Positions 54,128 through 64,000 of a stretch of 64,000 nucleotides of DNA are shown here, one piece after another. The stretch lies in NCBI GenBank assembly GCA_041396245.1, contig JAWKYW010000003.1, positions 124,001-188,000 of the forward strand, in the 5' to 3' direction. Under the pieces are notes generated by a model, which saw only the letters and a list, made by a program, of their open reading frames with translations, had not been told where the DNA came from and made no database searches. This DNA is from Desulfobacillus sp041396245. Its GTDB lineage: Bacteria > Pseudomonadota > Gammaproteobacteria > Burkholderiales > Rhodocyclaceae. Each line of letters opens with the position of its first letter. The first letter of the stretch is position 1. A program made the position numbers and the translations under genes.

Positions 54128-56022
54128 TTCGCCCCCTTCTTGCACAGTTCGACGATGCGGTCGAAGATTTCGGACACCTTGAACGGCTTGCCCTGCACCT
54201 TGTTGAGCTGGACGACGTCGATCAGATAGTGCTCGCGCAGCAGGCGCGAGAGCTGGCCGAGGTTCATTTCCGGCACCAGTATTGTCTTGTAGCGCTTGAG
54301 GATGTCGCCGAGGTCGGGCGGCAGCGGATTGAGGTGGCGCAGATGCACGTGGGCAACGGCATGGCCTTCGGCGGCGGCCTGCTCGCGCGCCTGCACGATG
54401 GAGCCGTAGGTGCTGCCCCAGCCGACGATGAGGAGATCGCCACTGGCCGGGCCTTCGACCTGCAGCGGAGGAATGTCCCTGGTCATCCCGGCGACCTTGG
54501 CGGCGCGCACCTCGACCATGCGCTGGTGGTTCACCGGGTCGTGCGAGATGTCGCCGGTGAGGAAATCCTTCTCCAGGCCGCCGACGCGGTGCTCCATCCC
54601 GGGCGTGCCGGGACGCACCCAGGGACGCGCCAGGTTGGCGTCGCGGGCATACGCCTGGAAGCCCTCGGGATCGGTGCGGAATTGCACTTCCAGCTTCGGC
54701 AGCGCGGCGGGATCGGGGATGCGCCACGGCTCGGCGGCATTGCCGATGCCGCCGTCGGAGAGGAAGATCACCGGGGTCATGTACTTCACCGCGAGGCGGA
54801 AGGCCTCGATGGCGCAATCGAAACAGTCGGCCGGGGAATTGGCCGCGATCACCGGGATCGGGCACTCGCCGTTGCGGCCGTAAATCGCCTGCAGCAGGTC
54901 GGACTGCTCGATCTTGGTCGGCAGGCCGGTCGACGGGCCGCCGCGCTGCACATTGACGATCACCAGCGGCAGCTCGAGCATGACGGCCAGGCCGAGGGCC
55001 TCGGTCTTCAGCGCCATGCCGGGACCGGAGGTGGTGGTCATGCCGAGCGCGCCGCCGTAGGCAGCGCCGATGGCCGAGCAGATGCCGGCGATCTCGTCTT
55101 CCGCCTGGAAGGTGGTGACGTTGAAGTGCTTCAGCGCCGAGAGTTCGTGCAGGATGTCCGTGGCCGGGGTGATCGGGTAGCTGCCGAGGAACAGCGGCAC
55201 GCCGGCGAGCTCGGAGGCGGCGACGAAGCCGAGCGCCGCGGCATGGTTGCCGGTCAGGCTGCGGTAGGTGCCGGCCGCGATGTCGGCGCTGCGCACCTTG
55301 TAGCTGGTGATGAACATCTCGGTGGCGTCGGCATAGGCGAAGCCGGCGCGCAGGGCCAGCACGTTGGCTTCGGCGATCTCCGGCTTCCGGGCGAACTTCT
55401 CGCGGATGTCTTCCTCTTCCTTCTCAAGCGGGCGGCTGTAGAGGGAAAGCATCAGGCCGAGCGCGTAGTAGTTCTTGCAGCGGCCAACTTCCTTCTTGGA
55501 GAGGCCGGCGTCCTTCAGGGCGTGGGCGGTCAGTCCGGCAATGTCGATCTGGTACAGGCGGTAGTCGCCGAGGCTGCCGTCCTCGAGGGGATTGGCGGCG
55601 TAGCCGGCCTTGGCCAGGTTGTTGTCGGTGAAGGCGCCACTGTTGGCGATGATGATGCCGCCGCGCTTGACATCGGAGAGGTTGGTCTTCAGCGCTGCCG
55701 GGTTCATGGCCACCAGCACGTCAGGTGCGTCGCCGGAGGTGAACACCGCGCGCGAAGCGAACTGGATCTGGTAGCCGGAGACCCCGAACAGGGTGCCGGT
55801 CGGGGCGCGGATCTCGGAGGGGTAGTCGGGGTGGGTGGCGAAATCGTGGCCGGCCTTGGCGATGGCCCTGGAAAACCCGCTGCCGGTGAGCTGCATGCCG
55901 TCGCCGGAATCACCGACGAAGCGGATGACGACGCTGTCGAGTTCCTCCACCGGGCGGGCCACCGCGCCCCCTTTCGCCCCCCCCTTCTCCGCGACCGCTG
56001 CCGTGTCTGCCAGATCTGCCAT
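54124..56022 (-). CDS. korA: 2-oxoglutarate:ferredoxin oxidoreductase, alpha subunit with N-terminal gamma domain (KorA)
   Basis: A 632-residue fused gamma-alpha subunit. ATG 56022 (MADLADTAAVAEKGG) has GGAGG seven bases upstream; in-frame codons further upstream are the promoter region. The gamma domain begins VVIRFVGDSGDGMQLTG; the alpha part contains GSYPITPATDILHELS, EDEIAGICSAIGAAYGGAL and TTSGPGMALKTEALGLAV. It fits the 2-oxoacid:acceptor oxidoreductase alpha subunits with fused gamma found in aerotolerant bacteria. Confidence 0.95.
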
Positions 56023-56082
56023 GACCGCCTCCGCCTCTTCCTGATGAGCCTCAATCCGAACTTTACCCCAAAGCACATCCCG

Positions 56083-56102
56083 ATTATAATTGGTTTGCAA
56101 AC
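56083..56102 (-). promoter_or_regulatory. korA promoter -10 element and overlapping palindrome
   Basis: On the minus strand TATAAT lies at 56083-56088. GTTTGCAAAC, a perfect 10-base palindrome, covers 56093-56102 within the promoter spacer, and GTTTGC recurs at 56104-56109. A repressor could bind here. Confidence 0.55.
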
Positions 56103-56122
56103 TGTTTGCCATCCACCATTAT

Positions 56123-56136
56123 TTGACGTGGATCAA
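56123..56136. promoter_or_regulatory. FNR/Anr-type site between korA and the aldehyde oxidoreductase
   Basis: TTGACGTGGATCAA matches TTGAT-N4-ATCAA with one mismatch. Its centre (56129.5) lies 41.5 bases before a predicted start at 56171 for the plus-strand gene, whose extended -10 (TGCTAGCCT, hexamer 56159-56164) fits the class II position exactly. It may also affect korA. Confidence 0.75.
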
Positions 56137-56192
56137 ATGTGCGCCAGATTGCCGGTGCTAGCCTGTCCGGCAACGGCATGAGGAGGCAATTC

Positions 56193-58517
56193 ATGGACAT
56201 TCGCGACATGGTCGGCCGGCTTTGCGGCCGGCTGCACGACACCCCCCAGTACCCGACCCAGGGCGCCACCCTGTTCGTGGATCTCGAACGCAGGGAAACC
56301 CGCCGCAAGTACCTGCCGGCCGAGGTGCTGACGCACTTCCTCGGCGGCCGCGGCGCCAACATGTGGCTGCTCTACAACCTGCTGCAGGAAGAGAAGGACG
56401 CCCTCGACCCCGAAGTGCCGCTGATCTTCGGTTCGGGCGTGCTGACCAGCGTGATGCCCTCGGCCACGCGCGGCAACTTCACCAGCAAGTCGCCCGAATC
56501 CTATGCCATCCTCGACGCCAACGGCGGCGACTACTTTCCCTCCTTCCTCAAGCGCCACGGCTACGACCACCTGGTCCTCTACGGCAAGGCGGCGCAGCTG
56601 ACGCTGCTGCGCATCGCCGAACGGGAGGTCACCTTCCACGAAGTACCGCATCTGGCCGGGCTGAACAACCTCGACACGGCGGCCGCGGTCGAAAAGGAAT
56701 TCGACTGCAAGGAGCGCAAGGACATGGCGCTGGCGCGCATCACCAGCGCCGGCGAGAACGGCGTGCTGTGCGCCGGCATCATGGGCGGCATCAAGGCCAT
56801 CTGGGCGCGCGGCGGCGGCGGCGCCAAGATGGGCGCGCTCGGCCTCAAGGCCATCATGGTGCATGGCAAGCCGCCGGAAGCGCCCCTGCCGGCCGACGTC
56901 AAGGCGCAGAACAAGGCCATCGGCAAGAAGATCACCGGCACCTCGGTGATCAAGAACGCCCTGAAGAAGGTCGGCACGCCCTTCCTCTACAAGCCGAGCC
57001 GGGTGCTCGGCGCGATGGGCACCAAGAACAACCAGGAAACCACCTGGGTCGAGGCGCTCGACGCCGACAATTTCGACGTCTACCGTCCCGGCATGGATGG
57101 CTGCTTCAAGTGCCCGGTGCACTGCCGCAACCTCAACGACATGACGCCGGAGGGCAAGGGCGGCTGGGGGGCGCATGCGTTGAAGGGCCTGAAGGGCAAT
57201 GCCAGCTACGACAAGGCCCAGGCCGAGGTCGAGCACGAGCGCAAGAAGACCTACAACGGCATCAAGGGTGACGGCCGGTTCGACCGCTACGACAAGGGCG
57301 ACGGCCCCGAGTACGTCACCCTCGGCAAGTTCGGCCCGAACATCGGCATCAAGGAGCCGGAGCAGGTGCTGCGCCTGAACAACATCCTCAACGACCTGGG
57401 CATGGACTCGGCCAGCGCCGGCGGCGCCCTCGCCTGGGCCATGGAGCTTTACCAGCGCGGCATCATCACGCAGAAGGAGACCGGTGGGCTGGACCTCTCC
57501 TGGGGCAACTACGAAGCGATCGAGCGGCTGCTGTTCATGACGGCCAGGCGCGAGGGCTTCGGCAACGTCATCGCCGACACCACCCGCGCCGTCGAGAAGG
57601 GCCACTATCCGGCGGAAGCCGCCCAGTACCGCATGGCGGTGAAGGGCCTGTTCCAGTCCGACCCGCACGATGCGCGCATCCTCAAGGCCTTCGCCCTCGG
57701 CCTGTCGGTGGCGACGCGCGGCATGGACCACCTGAGGAACCGCGTCACCCTGGAGATCAACGCCCGCGTGAACGACGACCCGGACTTCAAGACCGCGCTC
57801 TACGGCGGCGTGGTGTCGGCCAAGCCGAACAGCTACGAGGGCAAGGAATTCGCCGTGCGCAAGTGCGAGAACACCTTCGCCGTCGGCGACTCGGTCGGCA
57901 TGTGCCGCTTCGACACCAAGCTCTTCAACTCCCCCACCCTGCCCGATCCGGCCGATTTCGCCGAGCAGGTGAATGCCCTCACCGGCACCCGTCTCGACAC
58001 CCAGGCCATGGACGAGATCGGCCGCAACATCACCGGCATCGAGCACATGCTCAACTTCCGCCTCGGCCTGCGCGCCAGGGACGACACCCTGCCCCAGCGC
58101 TGGTTCGAGGAGGAGAACACCTTCGGCCCCTTCAAGGGCGAAAAGATCGACCGCGAGCAGTTCGAGCAGCTGAAGGCCCGTTTCTACGCCATCACCGGCC
58201 TTAACGCCGAAGGCACACCGCAACTGGACTGGCACGAAAAACTGGCCAAGGTCATCACCGGATTCGCCGTTCGCGTGGAGTTGCCCAACAACGTGCCCGG
58301 CGCACCCGAGCACGCCATCGTCGTGGACGAACCGGTGTCGAACATTGTCGAACTGCGCCAGATGCTCAGGCGCCGCCTGCCGGAAGCCGCCGGCACCCTC
58401 GGCGACCGCAACCTCAACGTTGCCGTCAACGGCGAAATGGTGCTGTCGGGAGAAAAGGATTCGCCGCTGAAGAGCGGCGACCGGGTGACGGTGTTCCCGA
58501 TGATCGCGGGCGGCTAG
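56193..58517 (+). CDS. Tungsten-type aldehyde:ferredoxin oxidoreductase with C-terminal MoaD-like domain
   Basis: A 774-residue enzyme. ATG 56193 is preceded by AGGAGG (56181-56186). The N-terminal domain (LGGRGANMWLLYNLL, TRGNFTSKSPESYAI) binds the bis-pyranopterin; 4Fe-4S ligands are CFKCPVHC and a late cysteine in GDSVGMCRF. From about residue 690 a ubiquitin-fold domain follows (LRQMLRRRLPEAAG, LNVAVNGE, LKSGDRVTVFPMIAGG), ending exactly in Gly-Gly, as MoaD/ThiS proteins do. AOR enzymes oxidise aldehydes to acids, here perhaps phenylacetaldehyde. Separate MoaD-type genes accompany other AORs; a fused one is unusual. Confidence 0.9.
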   Translation: MDIRDMVGRLCGRLHDTPQYPTQGATLFVDLERRETRRKYLPAEVLTHFLGGRGANMWLLYNLLQEEKDALDPEVPLIFGSGVLTSVMPSATRGNFTSKSPESYAILDANGGDYFPSFLKRHGYDHLVLYGKAAQLTLLRIAEREVTFHEVPHLAGLNNLDTAAAVEKEFDCKERKDMALARITSAGENGVLCAGIMGGIKAIWARGGGGAKMGALGLKAIMVHGKPPEAPLPADVKAQNKAIGKKITGTSVIKNALKKVGTPFLYKPSRVLGAMGTKNNQETTWVEALDADNFDVYRPGMDGCFKCPVHCRNLNDMTPEGKGGWGAHALKGLKGNASYDKAQAEVEHERKKTYNGIKGDGRFDRYDKGDGPEYVTLGKFGPNIGIKEPEQVLRLNNILNDLGMDSASAGGALAWAMELYQRGIITQKETGGLDLSWGNYEAIERLLFMTARREGFGNVIADTTRAVEKGHYPAEAAQYRMAVKGLFQSDPHDARILKAFALGLSVATRGMDHLRNRVTLEINARVNDDPDFKTALYGGVVSAKPNSYEGKEFAVRKCENTFAVGDSVGMCRFDTKLFNSPTLPDPADFAEQVNALTGTRLDTQAMDEIGRNITGIEHMLNFRLGLRARDDTLPQRWFEEENTFGPFKGEKIDREQFEQLKARFYAITGLNAEGTPQLDWHEKLAKVITGFAVRVELPNNVPGAPEHAIVVDEPVSNIVELRQMLRRRLPEAAGTLGDRNLNVAVNGEMVLSGEKDSPLKSGDRVTVFPMIAGG

Positions 58518-58566
58518 GGAAGCGCCGGCAGGCGCCTGGCCGCCGTATCGCCGGGACTGACTTTGC
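58518..58566. other. Gap between AOR and parC, with a dispersed repeat
   Basis: This 49-base gap between the convergent genes holds CGCCGGGACTGACTTTGC (part of 58545-58566), a member of the dispersed CTGACTTT family. No T-run terminator is visible. Confidence 0.6.
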
Positions 58567-60908
<2,342 letters not shown>

Positions 60909-60909
<1 letters not shown>

Positions 60910-62882
60910 CAGACGTCGGCCTCCACTTCGTTGCCCTTCTCTTCCATCCAGCCGCGGCGGCCGGCGGATTCGCCCTTGGCCATCAGCAGGGTGAACATCT
61001 TCTTCGTTTCCTCTTCAGCACCTTCGCGCAGTACCACCGGCAGCACGCGCCGCGTGGCCGGATCCATGGTGGTCTCGCGCAACTGCTCGGGGTTCATCTC
61101 GCCGAGGCCCTTGAAGCGGCCGACCTCGACGGCGTCGGGGTTGACGCCCTCCTTCCTCAGGCGGTCGCGGATCGCCTCCAGTTCACCTTCGTCGAGGGCG
61201 TAGAGGCGCTTCGCCGGGCGCTTCTTGCCCGAGGCCGGCACGTCCACGCGATACAGCGGCGGCAGGGCGACATAGACATGGCCATGCGCGATCAGCTTCG
61301 GGAAGTGCCGGTAGAACAGCGTCAGCAGCAGCGTCTGGATGTGGGCGCCGTCGACGTCGGCGTCCGACATGATGACGGCCTTGCCGTAGCGCAGGCGGTC
61401 GAGCACGCTGTCCGGCGCGTCGGCCGGGTGCGGATCGACGCCGAGGGCCACGGCGATGTCGTGGATCTCGGCATTGGCGAAGAGGCGGTCGGGATCGACC
61501 TCGAAGGCATTGAGCACCTTGCCCCGCAGCGGCAGGATGGCCTGCGTCTCCTTGTTGCGTGCCATCTTGGCCGAGCCGCCGGCGGAGTCGCCCTCGACCA
61601 GGAACAGCTCGTTCTCGGCGAGGGTCTCGCTCTCGCAGTCGGAGAGCTTGCCCGGCAGCACGGCGACGCCGGAGGATTTCTTCTTTTCCACCTTCTGCGC
61701 CGTGCGCAGCCGCGCCTCGGCCTGCTTGATCGCCAGCTGGGCGATGGCCTTGCCCGCCTCGACGTGGTTGTTGAGCCAGATCTCGAGCGGGTCGCGGATC
61801 ATCGTCGACACCAGCTTGACGGCCTCGCGCGAATTGAGCTTCTCCTTGACCTGTCCCTGGAACTGCGGGTCGAGGATGCGCGCGGAAAGGATGAAGCTCA
61901 TGCGGCCACAGACGTCCTCCTGCTGCAGCTTGATGCCGCGCGGCAGCAGGGCGTGGTGCTCGATGAAAGACTTCACCGCCTCGAAGACGCCGGCGCGCAG
62001 GCCGGATTCGTGCGTGCCGCCGAGCGCGGTCGGAATCAGGTTGACGTAGGACTCGGTGCACACCGGCTCGACGAACCAGCCCAGCGCCCAGCCGGCGCCC
62101 TCTCCCTCGGCGAAGGTCTCGTCGTCGGCGGCGGCGAATTTCTCGCCTGTGTAGACCGGCGACACGGCGTCGACGCCGGCGCCGGCTTCCTCCAGGTAGC
62201 CCTGCAGGCCGAGCGGATAGCGCCAGGTCTTGGACGCCTCGCCCAGTTCGCTCTGCAACGTCACGGAGAGTCCTGGCAGCAGCACGGCCTTGGAGCGCAG
62301 CAGGCGCTCCAGTTCGGCGACCGGCAGGCGGGCGCTGTCGAAGTATTTCGGATCGGGCCAGGCGCGCACGCGCGTGCCGCTCTGGCGGCCGCAGGACTCG
62401 CCCGTTTCCAGCTCGGAAAACTTCTCGCCGTTTTCGGAAAAGACGACGTTGTGGATGCGGCCGTCGCGCCGCACCTCCACCTCGACGCGCGTCGACAGCG
62501 CGTTGGTGACGGCGACGCCGACGCCGTGCAGGCCGCCGGAGAAGGCATACGCGGACTGGCCGGATTTCTTGTCGAACTTGCCGCCGGCGTGCAGGCGCGT
62601 GAACGCCAGCACCACCACCGGCACCTGCTCCTCGGGATGCGGGCCGACGGGAATGCCGCGACCGTCGTCCGCGACCGTCACCGAGCCGTCCCGGTGCAGC
62701 GTGACCTGGATGTGCTTCGCGAAGCCGGCCAGCGCCTCGTCGGCGGCGTTGTCGATGACTTCCTGGATGACGTGCATCGGCGAGTCGGTGCGGGTGTACA
62801 TCCCGGGCCGCTCGCGCACCGGCTCCAGCCCCTTCAGCACGCGGAAGGAGGACTCGTCGTAGGCGGAAATCTTCTTGTTCAT
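60909..62882 (-). CDS. parE: DNA topoisomerase IV subunit B
   Basis: A 657-residue ATPase subunit. It has the GHKL ATP site (EVIDNAADEALAG, VADDGRGIPVGPHPE, GGLHGVGVAVTNALS), the TOPRIM domain (ELFLVEGDSAGGSAKMARN, MSDADVDGAHIQTLLL) and the C-terminal EVGRFKGLGEMNPEQL. ATG 62882 (MNKKISAYDES) fits the family; a TTG nine codons upstream is also in frame. Confidence 0.96.
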
Positions 62883-62981
62883 TGAATGGTTCTCATGTCC
62901 CCGTCGCAAGGCAGGCGGACATCATGCCACCGCCGCAGGCTCATGGCATGCGCCAGGCCGGGCATTCCATCGAAGGGAGAT

Positions 62982-63058
62982 TGGGGTGGACGACGGGACT
63001 CGAACCCGCGACAACTGGAATCACAATCCAGGACTCTACCAACTGAGCTACGTCCACC
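62982..63058 (-). tRNA. tRNA-His (GTG)
   Basis: Cloverleaf with 7-bp acceptor (GTGGACG/CGTCCAC), anticodon loop TTGTGAT, GGTTCGAG in the T arm and encoded CCA. The extra 5' G (63058) opposite C73 is the identity element of tRNA-His. Confidence 0.97.
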
Positions 63059-63073
63059 ACTGAAGCCTGGGGC

Positions 63074-63150
63074 TGGCGCGCCCGACAGGACTCGAACCTG
63101 TAACCCCCGGCTTAGAAGGCCGGTGCTCTATCCGGTTGAGCTACGGGCGC
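63074..63150 (-). tRNA. tRNA-Arg (TCT)
   Basis: Acceptor GCGCCCG/CGGGCGC, anticodon loop CTTCTAA, GGTTCGAGTCC in the T arm, encoded CCA. Second gene of the tRNA operon. Confidence 0.97.
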
Positions 63151-63175
63151 CTGTCGATAAATCACGCCATGTTGC

Positions 63176-63252
<77 letters not shown>

Positions 63253-63262
63253 AAGACGCGGC

Positions 63263-63291
63263 ATTCTACTCGGGCACCCCCCATAGGTCAA
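63263..63291 (-). promoter_or_regulatory. Promoter of the Pro-Arg-His tRNA operon
   Basis: On the minus strand TTGACC (63286-63291), 17-base spacer, TAGAAT (63263-63268): a strong sigma-70 promoter just upstream of tRNA-Pro. Confidence 0.85.
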
Positions 63292-63318
63292 TCGAATCAA
63301 CAGGCTCCGAATTACTGC

Positions 63319-63347
63319 TTGCGACCCCTGCGCATTTCTGATATTAA
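63319..63347 (+). promoter_or_regulatory. Promoter of dksA
   Basis: TTGCGA (63319-63324), 17 bases, TATTAA (63342-63347), with the start codon at 63381. Confidence 0.65.
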
Positions 63348-63380
63348 AGCGGCTTTTCCCGAGAATCCGGGTCCGGAAAA

Positions 63381-63806
63381 ATGGCTGAAGACATCCTCCA
63401 CAAGCAGTTCCCTCCCTATGTCGCCAAGAAGGGCGAGGAGTACATGAACAAAAAGCAGCTCAAGCACTTCCGCGTCATTCTGGAGACGCTGAAGGACGAA
63501 CTGCTGCAGGACATCGAGCGCACGGTTCATACCATGCAGGATGAGGCGACCGTCTTCGCCGACCCCAACGACCGCGCCAGCCAGGAGTCCGACATCGCCC
63601 TGGAACTGCGCAACCGTGACCGCGAACGCAAGCTGATCAAGAAGATCGACGAGGCCATCGGCCGCATCGATAAGGGCGAATACGGCTATTGCGATTCCTG
63701 TGGCGTCGAGATCGGCCTCAAGCGCCTGGAAGCCCGCCCCACCGCCACGATGTGCATAGATTGCAAAACGCTGGAGGAGTTGAGGGAGAAGCAAGTCGCC
63801 AAGTAG
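63381..63806 (+). CDS. dksA: RNA polymerase-binding transcription factor DksA
   Basis: A 141-residue secondary-channel factor working with ppGpp. The coiled coil with the DxxDxA tip is seen as FADPNDRASQESDIALELRNRDR; the zinc site is CDSCGVEIG and CIDCKTLEE. The stop codon TAG overlaps the first bases of a REP-like repeat. It diverges from the tRNA operon and converges on pnp. Confidence 0.97.
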   Translation: MAEDILHKQFPPYVAKKGEEYMNKKQLKHFRVILETLKDELLQDIERTVHTMQDEATVFADPNDRASQESDIALELRNRDRERKLIKKIDEAIGRIDKGEYGYCDSCGVEIGLKRLEARPTATMCIDCKTLEELREKQVAK

Positions 63807-63861
63807 GTCTGGCTTCAGTCCGTCTGCGGCCCAGGCGATGGCCTGAAGGCCGCCCTGCGGA
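63804..63861. repeat. REP-like palindromic unit after dksA
   Basis: TAGGTCTGGCTTCAGTCCG and GATGGCCTGAAGGCC arms, a diverged copy of the REP-like family. The initial TAG is the dksA stop codon. Confidence 0.75.
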
Positions 63862-63862
63862 G

Positions 63863-63893
63863 AAAAAAAAGGACGCCGAAGCGTCCTTTTTTT
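63863..63893. terminator. Bidirectional rho-independent terminator between dksA and pnp
   Basis: GGACGC (63871-63876), loop CGAA, GCGTCC (63881-63886) followed by seven T; an A-run on the other side makes it work for the convergent gene too. Confidence 0.92.
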
Positions 63894-63909
63894 GCTGCAT
63901 CGAAAGCGC

Positions 63910-64000
63910 TTACTGCTGTTCCGGCACCGGGGCGGCTTCCGCGGCCGCCTTCATGGACAGGCGCACGCGGCCCTTCTCGTCGGCTTCCAGCACCTTGACG
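63910..64000 (-). CDS. pnp: Polyribonucleotide nucleotidyltransferase, C-terminal end
   Basis: Only the last 29 codons are in the window. They read VKVLEADEKGRVRLSMKAAA then an alanine/proline/glutamine tail, which is the end of the S1 RNA-binding domain of PNPase (typically VKVLEVDKQGRIRLSMK). The gene is convergent with dksA. Other S1 proteins (e.g. RpsA) are less likely, as they lack this ending. Confidence 0.8.
   Translation of the reverse strand, partial: VKVLEADEKGRVRLSMKAAAEAAPVPEQQ

Noticed and set aside
56193..58517. Benzoyl-CoA reductase subunit BamB
   Set aside because: BamB belongs to the same superfamily, but no other bam genes are nearby and the sequence motifs and MoaD-like tail fit an aldehyde oxidoreductase better.

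Overview
The window is about two-thirds G+C and reads as a chromosomal segment of a betaproteobacterium with a facultatively anaerobic, aromatic-degrading lifestyle, most like the Rhodocyclales (the Azoarcus/Aromatoleum/Thauera group and relatives). The basis is a complete padBCDEFGHI-type set for anaerobic conversion of phenylacetyl-CoA to benzoyl-CoA, with indolepyruvate and 2-oxoglutarate:ferredoxin oxidoreductases, a tungsten-type aldehyde:ferredoxin oxidoreductase and FNR-type boxes, beside betaproteobacterial housekeeping genes (clpB, parC/parE, dksA, the end of pnp). Species cannot be fixed from the sequence alone.

Layout. 1-1735: end of a diguanylate cyclase and a convergent MFS transporter. 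1874-13747: AraC regulator, a five-gene branched-chain-amino-acid-type ABC importer, a GlcG-like domain fused in frame to an aldehyde dehydrogenase, a PQQ/haem alcohol dehydrogenase and a TonB receptor resembling the PQQ importer PqqU/YncD. Together these suggest uptake and periplasmic oxidation of an alcohol to an acid. 13774-26758: clpB with a heat-shock promoter, a phasin, molybdenum-cofactor genes (moaE, moaD, moeA, mobB), an ATP-grasp protein, a DinG-type helicase and four toxin-antitoxin pairs. 26772-30720: a small chromosomal integron with a frameshifted integrase, attI and three cassettes. 30720-32047: an IS5-type element inserted in what was probably the third attC. 32064-34533: a membrane zinc-ribbon protein, an esterase and an SGNH hydrolase.

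34544-58517 is the metabolic core. On the minus strand, in transcription order, lie korA-korB-ferredoxin-lldD, then an ADP-forming acyl-CoA ligase with an FlK-type thioesterase, then padBCDEFGHI, a toxin-antitoxin pair and iorA-iorB. The aldehyde oxidoreductase is divergent from korA and carries its own C-terminal MoaD-like sulfur carrier. Phenylalanine-type substrates can be pictured entering as aryl-pyruvate (IorAB), aryl-acetaldehyde (AOR) or aryl-acetate (CoA ligase), then passing through PadBCD and PadEFGHI to benzoyl-CoA, with reduced ferredoxin from KorAB. The molybdenum-cofactor genes earlier in the window would serve PadB. 58567-64000 is housekeeping: parC, parE, a Pro-Arg-His tRNA operon, dksA, a strong bidirectional terminator and the end of pnp.

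At least four families of short repeats are scattered through the window, several of them inside genes in frame, where they supply stop codons, linkers or C-terminal tails.
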